Source: Hypericibacter terrae
GTDB lineage: Bacteria; Pseudomonadota; Alphaproteobacteria; Dongiales; Dongiaceae
Length of the DNA: 64,000 bases
NCBI RefSeq assembly: GCF_008728855.1
Contig: NZ_CP042906.1
Span: 62,001 to 126,000 of the forward strand
Reading direction: 5' to 3'
Positions 36,086 to 45,285 of the stretch are shown here, one piece after another. The position numbers were made by a program, and so were the translations under genes. The notes beneath the pieces were generated by a model. The model ran no database searches and was not told the origin of the DNA. It saw nothing but the letters and a program-made list of their open reading frames with translations. Within the stretch, counting starts at the first letter, position 1, and every line of letters starts with the position of its first letter.

Positions 36086-36715
36086 TCACACCGCCGAGGC
36101 GCTCGCCAGGCTCGGATGGAAAACAGGCCGATAGCCGGCGGCAAATGCTTTCACGGTCGAGGGCGGCGTCAGCAATTGGGCGTTCTTCGGCGAAATCGCG
36201 GCCGACTGGTAGCCGGCCGGCGTCCAGCGAAACGGCTCTCCATGAAGGACCGCGAAGGCCTCGTCTTCCACCGCGATCATCGCGCCGTCGGGCAGGTCGC
36301 CGATCGGTCGAGGCAGGGGATGGCGACGCTTGGCCTTGCCATCGAGCCGCTCGGCGTGAAGCACGCGATCCATGGCCGGTGCGCTCGGCGGGGCGGCGTG
36401 AGTACCGTGCGCCCAGCACGCCCGGAAACGGTTCGCCGCCTCGCGCCGGCAGAAGAAGCAGGGGCGGTGCCCTGCCGCCAGCGCTGTCGCCTCGTCGAGG
36501 AAAAAGAGTTCCGTCCAGCTCCGCTCGCCCATCACCTCCCTGCGCATGCCTTTATACTCGCAGAGGCAGACGATCCAGGCCTTGCCGGTCCAGCGTCGCG
36601 CCAGCAAGGTCCGGGTCGCCGGATCGTGGATGATCCCGCGATTGCCGGTGAAGAGGCCGCGCTCCGGGACGGCCAGGATCTCGCCGAAAGGCGTGACGCG
36701 ATTTTGCAGCGGCAT
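36086..36715 (-). CDS. conserved-looking protein of unknown function
   Basis: 209 residues from ATG 36715, two bases after the stop of the DUF72 gene, so very likely one operon. Contains GNRGIIHDPATR, WIVCLCEYKGMRR and HRPCFFCRREAANRF; the Cys pairs might bind zinc. Trp/Arg-rich and probably soluble. No family recognised. Confidence 0.65.
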   Translation of the reverse strand: MPLQNRVTPFGEILAVPERGLFTGNRGIIHDPATRTLLARRWTGKAWIVCLCEYKGMRREVMGERSWTELFFLDEATALAAGHRPCFFCRREAANRFRACWAHGTHAAPPSAPAMDRVLHAERLDGKAKRRHPLPRPIGDLPDGAMIAVEDEAFAVLHGEPFRWTPAGYQSAAISPKNAQLLTPPSTVKAFAAGYRPVFHPSLASASAV

Positions 36716-36717
36716 TC

Positions 36718-37524
36718 CTATTTGACGCGCTCGATCAGCGCCATCGCCGCCGCCGGGTTGCGAACCTTGCCGCCGCTGATGACATAGAGGAAGACCTCGC
36801 GCGGGCCCGCCTTCTTCGGCGGGGGCGTCACCGACTCGAGATCCTCCGGCGTACCGCCGGCGGCCCAGGTCCGGGCCCGCTTGGCCCATCGGTCGAGGGC
36901 CTTGGCGGAATAGCCGGTCTTCTCCTTCTCCACCGTTCCCATGATGCGCGCATAGACGAAGGGTGCCGTCACGTCGGCGATCACGGGATATTCCGAATCG
37001 CCGGCCAGGACGATCGCGACGCCATGCTTGCGGGCGAGGGCCACTGCCTCCGGCGTCTTGAAGCTCTCATGGCGCAGCTCGACAGCATGGCGGATCTTCA
37101 GCCCCTCGACGCTCTTGGGGAGGAGTGCCAGGAAGCCCTCGAAATCGGCCGCGTCGAATTTCTTGGTCGGCGCCAGTTGCCAGTTGATGGGCCCCAGCTT
37201 CTCCTTCAGCTCCGTCACGCCGCTGGCGAAGAAGCGCTCGACGGATTCGCCGGCCTCGGCCAGAACGCGCCGGTTGGTGGCGAAGCGCGGCCCCTTGAGC
37301 GAGAACAGGAAGCCCTCCGGCGTCTCGTCATGCCATTTGCGGAAGCTCGCCGGCTTCTGCGAACCGTAGAAGGTGCCGTTGATCTCGATCGAGGTGAGCT
37401 TGCGGCTGGCATATTCGAGCTCGCGTTTCTGCGCCAGGCCGTCGGGATAGAACGCGCCGCGCCAGGGCTCGAAGACCCAGCCGCCGACGCCGATATGGAT
37501 GAGCGATTTTGCTGCGCGCGCCAT
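36718..37524 (-). CDS. DUF72 family protein
   Basis: 268 residues, TIM-barrel DUF72 family. Motifs: IGVGGWVFEPWRGAFYP at the N-terminus, EINGTFYGSQKPASFRKW and AVELRHESF. Family function is unknown, with proposals of nuclease or metabolic roles. It is followed at two bases by the unknown gene above. Confidence 0.88.
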   Translation of the reverse strand: MARAAKSLIHIGVGGWVFEPWRGAFYPDGLAQKRELEYASRKLTSIEINGTFYGSQKPASFRKWHDETPEGFLFSLKGPRFATNRRVLAEAGESVERFFASGVTELKEKLGPINWQLAPTKKFDAADFEGFLALLPKSVEGLKIRHAVELRHESFKTPEAVALARKHGVAIVLAGDSEYPVIADVTAPFVYARIMGTVEKEKTGYSAKALDRWAKRARTWAAGGTPEDLESVTPPPKKAGPREVFLYVISGGKVRNPAAAMALIERVK

Positions 37525-37542
37525 GTCTCGACTCCCTGGCCG

Positions 37543-37785
37543 TCATAGATTGCCCGGCTTGAACTGTCTGCGATATCGGCTGGTGTTGGTCTCCGAGATC
37601 ATGAAGATGCCGTCGCCCCGATAATGGATCTTGCGCGGGAATTCCGGTGCGGTCGCCGCGTGCGCCTTCACCACTTCCCAGGCGAACAGACTTTATTTCC
37701 GGATCAGGCGCGAATCCACCAGCTTGCATTCGAAATCGGCGTGGCACTCGCCGATGAGCGGGGCCCGGACCTGCGAGGCCGGCGG
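37543..37785 (-). pseudogene. flavin-reductase-family remnant with in-frame stop
   Basis: The - strand encodes LIGECHADFECKLVDSRLIRK, then a TAA stop at 37693-37695 (shown here as residues around that stop), and continues in the same frame with WEVVKAHAA and IHYRGDGIFMI to a TGA at 37543. This is the C-terminal part of FMN-binding flavin-reductase-like proteins. The N-terminal part is not recognisable upstream. A broken gene fragment. Confidence 0.65.
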
Positions 37786-38042
37786 CGCGGCCGGATATGC
37801 CTGCCGCCTTGTTGCGGCGGGAACCGATTGTCGCGAGAAATGCATAACGCCAGCAGTTGCGTTCTCCCCCTGCACCGCCTGATCGCCTATCTCCTTCCCA
37901 GGGGCCGTGTTGCGCCTGGCCGTCGCCGTCGCCCGTGGCAGCTGGACCCTGGATCGATGCTTGCACGCGGTGTGCAGGAGGCACGGATGACGCCTCATCT
38001 TCAAAGATCTTTGGCCGCTCCCAGCTCTTTTCCCCGGCTCAG

Positions 38043-38419
38043 ATGCTGCTGGCGGTCGCTTTGTGCGGTGGCTTCGTGGCCCAGTCCGCGATTCCGGGCC
38101 AGGCGCCCGCCTCCGACGAGACGTTGGCGCCGAGCGGCGGGGAAGCGGCCTTCCTGGCAGAAAACCAAGCCGCGATAGACCGCATGATGGGCGACATGGA
38201 CGTCACGCCGACGGGCGATGTCGATCGCGACTTCGTGGCTATGATGACTGTGCATCATCAGGCGCCATCGACATGGCCGAGGGCCTCCTGCGCTATGGCC
38301 ATAACCAGCAGCTCCGGCACATCGCCGAGGAGATCATTGTGGATCAGCAGCAGGAGATCGCGGCGATGCACCTCGCTGTCGGCGAGCCATCGGCCGCCTT
38401 CGCCGGCGTGCGGTTATAG
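38043..38419 (+). pseudogene. DUF305 protein with a one-base frameshift
   Basis: From ATG 38043 there is a signal-like N-terminus and 73 codons ending VAMMTVHHQ. The sequence continues as GAIDMAEGLLRYGHN and IIVDQQQEIAAMHL only in another frame. The diagnostic DUF305 motif HHQGAIDMA is split by one missing G at 38261-38262. The tail after about 38393 runs into a hydroxyisobutyrate-dehydrogenase fragment on the other strand. A base-calling error at the G-run would restore the first two thirds. Confidence 0.7.
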
Positions 38420-38502
38420 ACCGTCACCTCATGCCCGGCCTTCACGAGATTCAGCGCCATGCCGGCGCCCATTTGCCCGAGTCCGATGAAGCCGACCCTC
38501 AT
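38395..38502 (-). pseudogene. N-terminal fragment of a 3-hydroxyisobutyrate-dehydrogenase-like gene
   Basis: ATG 38502, SD GAGAGAG, then MRVGFIGLGQMGAGMALNL and VYNRTPAKA: a clear NAD(P)-binding Rossmann start (GxGxxG). Homology ends after about 36 residues where the sequence becomes the antisense of the DUF305 tail. Only a remnant is present. Confidence 0.7.
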
Positions 38503-38763
38503 CTCTCTCTCCTTCATTGCCGCCGTCGATTCCCCTGCACGCGGTGGGGTTTCCGGGTTCGTCTTCCAAAATAAATCGAGCGATAGCATCGACTCTCATG
38601 ACAGTCGAATGACATCGGATCTTCCGACCCCGCGATCCGGACTGCGGCATTTCGCGCGCGCGCCGTCCCGGCTCGTCCCCTCCATATCGCAACGGGCACA
38701 ATATGATCTTGTACGCTTCGCCCATTCGCCACGGCCTGAACCGGCTCAACAAGGTTTGAACGA

Positions 38764-39954
38764 TTGACGGACCACAGCAAGGATGCCGGGCAGGGCCCGT
38801 CGTCGGCTCTTATCATCCTGTTTGCGATCGCGACCGGCGCGCTGGTCGCCAATCTCTATTACGCGCAGCCCCTGATCGCCTCGATCGGGCCGGAGCTCGA
38901 TATCAGTCCCGACCTGGCAGGCTCGATCGCCAGCGTCAGCCAGATCGGCTACGGCGTCGGCTTGTTCTTCCTCGTCTCGCTGGCCGACCTGGTGGAGAAC
39001 CGCGCCCTGGTGATGGGCACATTGGCGCTCACGATCGTCGGATCGGTGGCCGCCGCGACCGCCACCAGCGCGCCCGTGTTCTTCGCCGCCTCGCTGCTGA
39101 CGGGCCTCTGCTCGACCGGCGCGCAGGTTCTCCTGCCCTTCATCGCCCATCTGGCGCCGGAGGCGCGGCGCGGCCGCGTCGTCGGCAGCGTCATGGCCGG
39201 GGTGCTGACGGGCATCATGCTGGCAAGGCCCGCGGCGCTTTTCGTCGCCGCGGCGTTCGGCTGGCGCGCGGTGTTCTGGGCCTCGGCGGGCCTGATGCTG
39301 GCGATCGGCGTGATGCTGGCGCGCGTCATGCCCCGCGAAAAGCCGCGCGGCGGCATGCATTACGGCCAGATCCTGCTCTCGATGTTCGAGCTGTTCCTGC
39401 AAGCGCCGGCTTTGCGCCGCCGCGCCGCCTATCAGGCTTTGATGTTCGCCGCCTTCAGCATGTTCTGGACCGCGGCGCCGATCATGCTCGCGGACCGCTT
39501 CGGCCTATCGCAGTACAGCATCGCGATCTTCGCCCTGGCCGCGGCCGGCGGCGCGCTGGCGGCACCCTTCGTCGGCCGCCTCGCCGATCGCGGCTTCACG
39601 CGCGTCCTGACCGCGGGCGCGATGATCACGCTGGGCCTGTCCTTCTACGGCACGGACCGGGCGGTGACGGCATCCTCGATGGTGGCGCTGGTCCTCCTGA
39701 CCGTGCTGCTCGACGCGGCGGTCCAGACCAACCAGATCACGGGCCAGCGCATCATCTATGCGGTTCCCGTCGAGACGCGCGGCCGGATGAACGCCATGTA
39801 TATGACGCTGCTCTTCGCCGGCGGTGCCATCGGCTCGGTGCTGGGCACCATGACCTATCACTGGGGTGGCTGGAACGCGACCGCGAGTGCGGGCGGCGTC
39901 ATGGGGCTGCTGATGCTCCTGCTGTTCGCGGCCGAGCTGCGCGGCTGGATCTGA
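38764..39954 (+). CDS. MFS transporter
   Basis: 396 residues beginning with TTG at 38764; no suitable in-frame ATG precedes the first helix. Twelve helices; first loop LVANLYYAQPLIASIGPEL (residues about 27-45) is typical of a group of MFS proteins near the YnfM/arabinose-efflux type. The cytoplasmic loop motif is weak (SLADLVENR). Probably an exporter; substrate unknown. Confidence 0.82.
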   Translation: MTDHSKDAGQGPSSALIILFAIATGALVANLYYAQPLIASIGPELDISPDLAGSIASVSQIGYGVGLFFLVSLADLVENRALVMGTLALTIVGSVAAATATSAPVFFAASLLTGLCSTGAQVLLPFIAHLAPEARRGRVVGSVMAGVLTGIMLARPAALFVAAAFGWRAVFWASAGLMLAIGVMLARVMPREKPRGGMHYGQILLSMFELFLQAPALRRRAAYQALMFAAFSMFWTAAPIMLADRFGLSQYSIAIFALAAAGGALAAPFVGRLADRGFTRVLTAGAMITLGLSFYGTDRAVTASSMVALVLLTVLLDAAVQTNQITGQRIIYAVPVETRGRMNAMYMTLLFAGGAIGSVLGTMTYHWGGWNATASAGGVMGLLMLLLFAAELRGWI

Positions 39955-40175
39955 GAGGGGCGACGGATCCGATCGCCCTCGGGCGAGAAGGTGAAGCGCA
40001 GGACCGCGCGATCATAGGCGGTCCCTCGGCTCGACTTGCGGCACGGACGCAGGGGCGATTTGCGGCGAGCGCAGGCCGGAGTCATGAGAGCCCCGGCGCC
40101 TCTTTTTCCGCGAAGCCTGCCGGTATAACGTCGGCGTGGCCGATCCTGGCCCGATCCGCCGAGCGGGAGGAGCTC

Positions 40176-40619
40176 ATGACAGACCCGAAGGGAACATCCG
40201 CCCGGACTCTTGCTGGAAAGTGTTTCTGCGGCGCCGTCCAGTATGAAGTGGCGGACGCGTTCGGCTATGCCATGAACTGTCATTGCTCGCAATGTCGGCG
40301 GACGACTGGCTCGGCCTTCAAGCCTTTCGCCGGCATCGAGCGCGACAAGCTGCGCGTCACCGAGGGCGGGGACAAGCTCATGCGCGTCGGCGACGAAACC
40401 GGCCATGACGCCCACTGCGGGCAGTGCGGCTCACTGCTCTATTCGGTCGTTCGAGAGGGCGCCTTCATCCATGTCGCCATGGGGACCCTCGTCGACGATC
40501 CCACTATCCGTCCGACAATGCATATCTTCGTCGGCTCCAAGGCGCCGTGGTTCACCATCACCGACGACCTGCCGCAATTCGAGGAACATGCTATGGCGGC
40601 CGGTCCGTACGGCAGCTAG
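40176..40619 (+). CDS. GFA-family (glutathione-dependent formaldehyde-activating enzyme-like) protein
   Basis: 147 residues. Zinc-binding pattern CFCGAVQYEV, CHCSQCRRTTGSAF and CGQCGSLLYS. Many family members have no proven formaldehyde role. SD GGGAGGAGCTC before ATG. Stands alone. Confidence 0.85.
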   Translation: MTDPKGTSARTLAGKCFCGAVQYEVADAFGYAMNCHCSQCRRTTGSAFKPFAGIERDKLRVTEGGDKLMRVGDETGHDAHCGQCGSLLYSVVREGAFIHVAMGTLVDDPTIRPTMHIFVGSKAPWFTITDDLPQFEEHAMAAGPYGS

Positions 40620-40897
40620 AGACCGGCGATGACCGCGCAGGAATTCGTCGGCGCGGGATTATTGCCGGACGATCCACGTCGGGCCTGACCATCCCGATAT
40701 CCGGCGCTGACGAGCTATTGCGACACCATGGTCGTCAAGGCGCTCTTCGCGGCTCACGCCGCGGCTGCGACGTCCTGAGACCGGGGCGGCGTCTCGGGTC
40801 CGCGGCCGGGCGCGACCGGTTGCCAGACGACGGGATTGCGCGCATGCTGGCGCCGCAGCCGGCAAAAGAAAAACATCGCACGGCAGCAGGGGAATCC

Positions 40898-41533
40898 ATG
40901 TCGTTGGAAGTGATCGGGCCCGGCTTCGGCCGGACCGGAACATTGTCGCTGAAGCAGGCGCTCGAAATTCTGGATTTCGGCCCGTGCCATCACATGGAAG
41001 AGGTTTTCAAGAACCCCGCGCAGGTGCCCTATTGGCAGGCCGTGGCGCAGGGCAGGCCCGTGGACTGGCACGAGGTGTTCGCGGGCTACCGCTCGCAAGT
41101 CGACTGGCCGGGCGCCCATCCCTGGCGCGAGCTGGCGGCCGCCTATCCCAAGGCCAGAGTGGTGCTGAGCGTCCGGCCGGAAGAGGCCTGGTGGAAGAGT
41201 TTTTCCTCGACCATCGGCCTCCTTGCCGATGCGCCGGAGCGGGCAAGAATGCCGCCGCATGTGAACGCGATGCTCGATGTCGGGATCGACCTCATCCAGA
41301 ACCAGACCTTCGGCTGTCCGTTCGCCGACCGTGAGGGGGCCTTGCGCGCCTATCGCCGGCGCATCGAGGAGGTGCGCGCATCCATCGCGCCGGAGCGATT
41401 GCTGGTGTTCGACGTGACCGAGGGATGGGAGCCGCTTTGCAGGTTTCTGGGCAAGCCCGTTCCCGACGTTGCTTTTCCCCGCAGCAATAGCCAGGAAGAG
41501 TTCTGGAAGCTGGTTCGCGGCGAGCCGCATTGA
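40898..41533 (+). CDS. sulfotransferase-family protein
   Basis: 211 residues from ATG 40898 with SD AGGGGA. The 5'-phosphosulfate loop is GPGFGRTGTLSLKQALE at residues 6-22, followed by GPCHHMEEV; the 3'-phosphate region is ARVVLSVRPEEAWWKS. This is the small sulfotransferase family often seen in bacteria and fungi. Acceptor unknown. Confidence 0.8.
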   Translation: MSLEVIGPGFGRTGTLSLKQALEILDFGPCHHMEEVFKNPAQVPYWQAVAQGRPVDWHEVFAGYRSQVDWPGAHPWRELAAAYPKARVVLSVRPEEAWWKSFSSTIGLLADAPERARMPPHVNAMLDVGIDLIQNQTFGCPFADREGALRAYRRRIEEVRASIAPERLLVFDVTEGWEPLCRFLGKPVPDVAFPRSNSQEEFWKLVRGEPH

Positions 41534-41554
41534 CGGCGGCGAGCGACAACGATC

Positions 41555-41705
41555 ATGAAGAAGACGACAACACCCGCTCCATGAGGGCGACAAGCTCGAC
41601 GATGAGGCCCTGAAGGCGCTCATTCGCGCGGCCGTGGCCCAGAACATGCCGGCGCAAGCGGCCGCTCGCCGCGCCGGCACTCGGAAGAGACTCAAGAGCG
41701 ACTGA
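41555..41705 (+). pseudogene. DUF1801-like gene reduced to its ends
   Basis: An ATG with MKKTTTPAP is followed after a frame change by HEGDKLDDEALKALIRAAV and a basic tail to a TGA at 41703-41705. The second part matches the C-terminus of DUF1801 proteins. About 90 residues that should lie between are missing. The second deleted DUF1801 gene in this window. Confidence 0.6.
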
Positions 41706-41844
41706 GGCCGGATGGCGGGCGTGGGTCGGAGGTCGGCGGGGCACGGATTTCTCTGTTCAATTCTATACAGACGCGGTCGGCTTTCGAGCCGATGCTGCGC
41801 CTTATCCAGCCGTTACCGGCTTCGTACCAGAGACAGGAAATCAG

Positions 41845-42018
41845 ATGGATAAGGATCGGATCAAGGGCGCGGCCAACCAGGCCAAGGGCGCCGTGAAGGA
41901 AGCCGCCGGCAAGCTGACCGGCGATGCCAAGCTCAAAGCCGAGGGCAAGACCGACAAGGCCGTGGGCCAGGTGCAGAGCGCCGTCGGCGGCCTCAAAGAC
42001 ACGCTTCGCGGCAAATAG
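41845..42018 (+). CDS. CsbD-family stress protein
   Basis: 57 residues, SD AGGAA before ATG 41845, stop TAG. MDKDRIKGAANQAKGAVKEA is typical CsbD, with the repeated charged helix and AEGKTDKAVGQ. CsbD-like proteins are small, hydrophilic and induced by general stress. Function at molecular level unknown. Confidence 0.9.
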   Translation: MDKDRIKGAANQAKGAVKEAAGKLTGDAKLKAEGKTDKAVGQVQSAVGGLKDTLRGK

Positions 42019-42066
42019 CCGCCGCCGGCCGATCCTGGCCGGCAGCAATCGAAAGAGTGGCCTCAC

Positions 42067-42150
42067 ATGTCGCTAACAACAATTCTCATCATTGTCTTGG
42101 TCGTCCTGCTTCTCGGCGGCGGTGGCTGGGGCTATAGCCGCTGGCGCTGA
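42067..42150 (+). CDS. 27-residue single-helix membrane peptide, DUF3309-like
   Basis: ATG 42067 to TGA 42150: MSLTTILIIVLVVLLLGGGG then WGYSRWR (shown in two parts). A small hydrophobic protein of the DUF3309 kind, but it ends after the WGYSRW motif and lacks the usual second half. It lies 48 bases after csbD and may share its transcript; SD weak. Confidence 0.6.
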   Translation: MSLTTILIIVLVVLLLGGGGWGYSRWR

Positions 42151-42214
42151 CAAGCCCCGGATCAAGCGGCTCTCGTCTCTTGGGAGCCGAGTGACCGAGA
42201 AGCCTGTGAAAGCT

Positions 42215-42239
42215 GAGATCGGCCGAGGCGGCCGATCTC
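42215..42239. terminator. 11-bp perfect hairpin between convergent genes
   Basis: GAGATCGGCCG, loop AGG, CGGCCGATCTC, between the small membrane peptide gene (+) and the cyclase-like gene (-). No long T-run. Confidence 0.6.
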
Positions 42240-42298
42240 CGTCCTCGGGTTCACCCCCGCGCCCCGCTTTCCGATCGACACCCTGCCGCCTCGGAATC

Positions 42299-43219
42299 TC
42301 AACTCCCATGCCAGTCCAGCACGCGGAGCGCGCGCAGCGTGTTCCAGCGGCGGGCCCTGCCGATCTCGGCTTCTAGTTCGAAGGGAAGCCGCTCGAGCCG
42401 GTCTGGGTGAAGGAGGTTGAGCGGCCAGCGCCCGTTCTGGTGGCGCCTCTTCTCCACCAGTGCCACCGCTTCGGCGACGCGCTCGTCGGGCGCAACGCCG
42501 GCGCTCCGCAGAAAATCCAGCCCGCGCAGCACGTCGTAATGCCAGGTGGTCGGAAAGGCGAAGCGCGTCCAGCGGTGATTGATCACCTCGCCGGAGGCGA
42601 GCGATCTGTGCAGGCGACGCTCCAGAAGATAATCCTGGGCCCGGGTCCGGGCCCGCGTCACGGCGGCCGGTGCGCCTTGCGCCGTCTCGTACTCGAGGAG
42701 CCCTTCCAGGACGCAGATCGTGGAGTGGAACGAGGATCGCCGGCTCGTCGGGGCCTCGCAGTTCCAGCCGCCATCCTCGAGCTGCTCCTCCAGGAGGCGA
42801 TCGACCAGCCGGTCGCTGTCGGCGCCGAAATAAGCACCCGCCGCCAGGATCCGCCCGTTGATGCAGGCCTCGGTCTCGCCCTCGAAAAAGGGCCTGCCAT
42901 CGAGTTGCCACCAGGCGATGCGCTCCCGCACGCGGTCGATCGACTTGCGGACGCTCTCATCCGCCGGATCCACTCCCAGATCTTTCAAGAGCGCGAGAGC
43001 GTAGACGGTGCGCATCCAGCCCTCGTCGTCCTCCGCACCCCACTGGCCGCCCTCGGCTTGGAGGCCAAGGAGCCGGGCGCCCCAGCCTTCCGAGGCGACG
43101 CGCGAGCGCTCGGCGGCGACGGCCTCGCCGGTCTCGTCGGTGAGGTCGCGCAAGACCTGCCAGCGGATCGACGGATCCGAATCGAGCAGCCACTTCAGGA
43201 TCGCCTTTCGACTCGCCAT
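42299..43219 (-). CDS. prenyltransferase/squalene-cyclase-like alpha-toroid protein
   Basis: 306 residues from ATG 43219, SD GGAGAGGAG. Repeats typical of the alpha/alpha toroid are visible: GGQWGAEDDEGWMRTVYALALL, LEDGGWNCEAP and HQNGRWPLN (each given in part). No DxDD or QW-complete cyclase motif, so catalysis is doubtful. Family seen widely in bacteria without known role. A decayed copy of its 3' end lies at 45205. Confidence 0.7.
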   Translation of the reverse strand: MASRKAILKWLLDSDPSIRWQVLRDLTDETGEAVAAERSRVASEGWGARLLGLQAEGGQWGAEDDEGWMRTVYALALLKDLGVDPADESVRKSIDRVRERIAWWQLDGRPFFEGETEACINGRILAAGAYFGADSDRLVDRLLEEQLEDGGWNCEAPTSRRSSFHSTICVLEGLLEYETAQGAPAAVTRARTRAQDYLLERRLHRSLASGEVINHRWTRFAFPTTWHYDVLRGLDFLRSAGVAPDERVAEAVALVEKRRHQNGRWPLNLLHPDRLERLPFELEAEIGRARRWNTLRALRVLDWHGS

Positions 43220-43360
43220 GCTCCTCTCTCCGTTGCCGACCCGGGATACCTCCCATCGAGCCGGTGGAACTCTACGGATCTTGGACGTGGAGGTCTCGAC
43301 AACAAGTATCGGTTGACCGAGCTTGGGAACCCCTGCTGGCGCCACTGACCGCGTCGCGTT

Positions 43361-44221
43361 TCATGGCTTCGTCCCGACGCGCGCCCGGACGAAATGAATC
43401 GGCCCGGCCGGCGCAAGCCCGTCGCTTCGTCCGGCGAAATAGCGCGCCGCCATGGCCGAGCTGTTCAGATCCTCGACATCGCCGAAGCCCTCGGACCGGA
43501 GCGCCGCGCCCAGCGCCGCGGGCTCGAAATAGCTTTTCCAGGGTTCTCCACCGGCTGACACCTGCTTGCCCAGCGACGTGAAGCCCGGCCGCTCCTCGGC
43601 GCTGTAGTTCTGGGCCGGCTCGAAATAGTCGAAGGCGATCTCGCTGTCGGGGGCCAGCGCGCCGACATCGCGGAGCGTCTCCAGGACGGTGTCCGCGGAC
43701 AGGTAATAGACGACACCGAGCCAGGAGAAGAAGGCGGGGCGGCCGAGATCGACACCGCCCGAGCGCAAACCCTCGGCGAGGGATGTGGTGTTGAAGTCGA
43801 TGGGGATGAAGGCGACCGATGCCGGTATGGCAATGCCGGCAGCCGCGAGCATCCGCTTCTTCCAGGCCTGCGTCGCGGGATGGTCGACCTCGAACAGCCT
43901 GACATCGGCCGGCAGCGCCTTCCGGTAAGCGAGGGTGTCCAGGCCGGCGCCGAGCAGGATCACCTGGCGAAGCCCCCGGGCGACCGCGGCCCGGCCCAGA
44001 TCGTCGCAGAACCGGCTGCGCGCCACCACGGCCGCCCGAAAGGCGAGCGCGAACGGCGTCCGTTGATCGGTCGGATCCGCCCGCAGCCTCGCTTCTTCTC
44101 CGGCCCCGAGGATCGGAACGGCCAGCGGACCCCGGAAGACGAGCGGCTGGTCGAACAGCTGGTGCGCCGCCCGCTGCATCGCCACGCGCAGCGCCGTTTC
44201 GCTGGCCTCTCCGTCACGCAT
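43361..44221 (-). CDS. SAM-dependent methyltransferase, leucine-carboxyl-methyltransferase-like
   Basis: 286 residues. The SAM-binding motif is VILLGAGLDTLAYR and the second acidic strand is RLFEVDHPATQAWK; both are typical for the LCM/PpmB-type family of O-methyltransferases. Substrate unknown. The next gene upstream is 105 bases away on the same strand. Confidence 0.85.
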   Translation of the reverse strand: MRDGEASETALRVAMQRAAHQLFDQPLVFRGPLAVPILGAGEEARLRADPTDQRTPFALAFRAAVVARSRFCDDLGRAAVARGLRQVILLGAGLDTLAYRKALPADVRLFEVDHPATQAWKKRMLAAAGIAIPASVAFIPIDFNTTSLAEGLRSGGVDLGRPAFFSWLGVVYYLSADTVLETLRDVGALAPDSEIAFDYFEPAQNYSAEERPGFTSLGKQVSAGGEPWKSYFEPAALGAALRSEGFGDVEDLNSSAMAARYFAGRSDGLAPAGPIHFVRARVGTKP

Positions 44222-44326
44222 CGGATGTCCCCTTGAACCGACCCGATCCCGTCTATTTCATCGTGAAGCCGTTCTCGACGAATCCAAACGGGCCCATCGG
44301 CTTTCTGCTCTCGAGCAGATCATGCG

Positions 44327-45145
44327 TCACAGGTAGCGCCGGAGAATACCTTCGATATAAGGGTTGATCTCCCGATGCGCATGGCCATACCAGGAGCCGT
44401 GGCCCATGCCGGGCAGCAGGTGAAATTCGCCCGTCGGGATCAGGCCCGCCAGTTCCTCGCCGTCCTGCGGCGGCGCCTGCACGTCTTCGGCGAAGGCGAT
44501 CACATGCACCGGCACGCGAACCGACCGGAGCCGCTCGCGCTGGTCGAAGCGCAACGACGCATCCCATTGCGGCACGAGCGATTCCTCGTTGTCCCCCGAC
44601 TCGATCCATTCCAGCAGCAGCTCTTTCAGCCGCGGCCAGAGCTCGCGATCGCCCAGCGCGCGCGCCGGATAAAGCATGCTGGCATAATGCGTGACCCCCA
44701 TCATGCCGTCGAGCGTGCCGCCACGTTTGCGAAACTCGATCTCCGCTTCCTGAAAGTCCCAGCCCCAGCCGGTGCTCCAGGCGCCACTCCCCATCACGAT
44801 CGCGCAGCGCACCAGCTCGGGCCGATCGATCGCGACCTGCTGGACGATGGCCGAGCCCAGCGACGAGCCGATGAAGGCGACCGGGCCGTCGCAGACCCCG
44901 CCTACCAATTCGGCGACATCGCTGGCGAAATCCTCGATGAGCCAGGGCGGGCTGACGTTGGAGGTTGTCTTGCCGATGCCGCGATTGTCGAAAACCGTGC
45001 TTCGGAATGCGCTGTCGAAGTGAGGCGTCTGGAACTGCTGCCAGTCTCGCCCCCGGGCGCCGCCCCCGCCGACCCAGACGATGTCCGGCCCGCTGCCGGT
45101 CTGTTCATAGGAAATTGTGGCCGAAGATCCGGCGAACAAAGGCAT
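44327..45145 (-). CDS. alpha/beta-hydrolase
   Basis: 272 residues from ATG 45145, SD AGGAGAG. Nucleophile elbow GSSLG with S95, oxyanion region VGGGGARGRDW, acid likely D239 region (AEDVQAP) and catalytic His in GMGHGSW. An esterase, lyase or haloperoxidase-like enzyme; substrate not identifiable. Confidence 0.82.
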   Translation of the reverse strand: MPLFAGSSATISYEQTGSGPDIVWVGGGGARGRDWQQFQTPHFDSAFRSTVFDNRGIGKTTSNVSPPWLIEDFASDVAELVGGVCDGPVAFIGSSLGSAIVQQVAIDRPELVRCAIVMGSGAWSTGWGWDFQEAEIEFRKRGGTLDGMMGVTHYASMLYPARALGDRELWPRLKELLLEWIESGDNEESLVPQWDASLRFDQRERLRSVRVPVHVIAFAEDVQAPPQDGEELAGLIPTGEFHLLPGMGHGSWYGHAHREINPYIEGILRRYL

Positions 45146-45204
45146 TCGTCTCTCCTGTTGGAAGTAAGCTATCAGCGCCTTCAACAACCCGACGTCCTGG
45201 AATC

Positions 45205-45285
45205 TCAGGTCTCGTACCAGTTCAGCACGCGCAGCGCACGCAACGTATTCCAGCGACCGGCCTTGCCGACTCCGGCTCGCGATGC
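45205..45285 (-). pseudogene. decayed duplicate of the 3' end of the cyclase-like gene
   Basis: The - strand reads VGKAGRWNTLRALRVLNW then YET and a TGA at 45205. The intact gene at 42299 ends IGRARRWNTLRALRVLDWHGS. The nucleotide sequences align over about 75 bases. Only the extreme C-terminal part is present, 2.9 kb from the intact gene. Confidence 0.65.
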
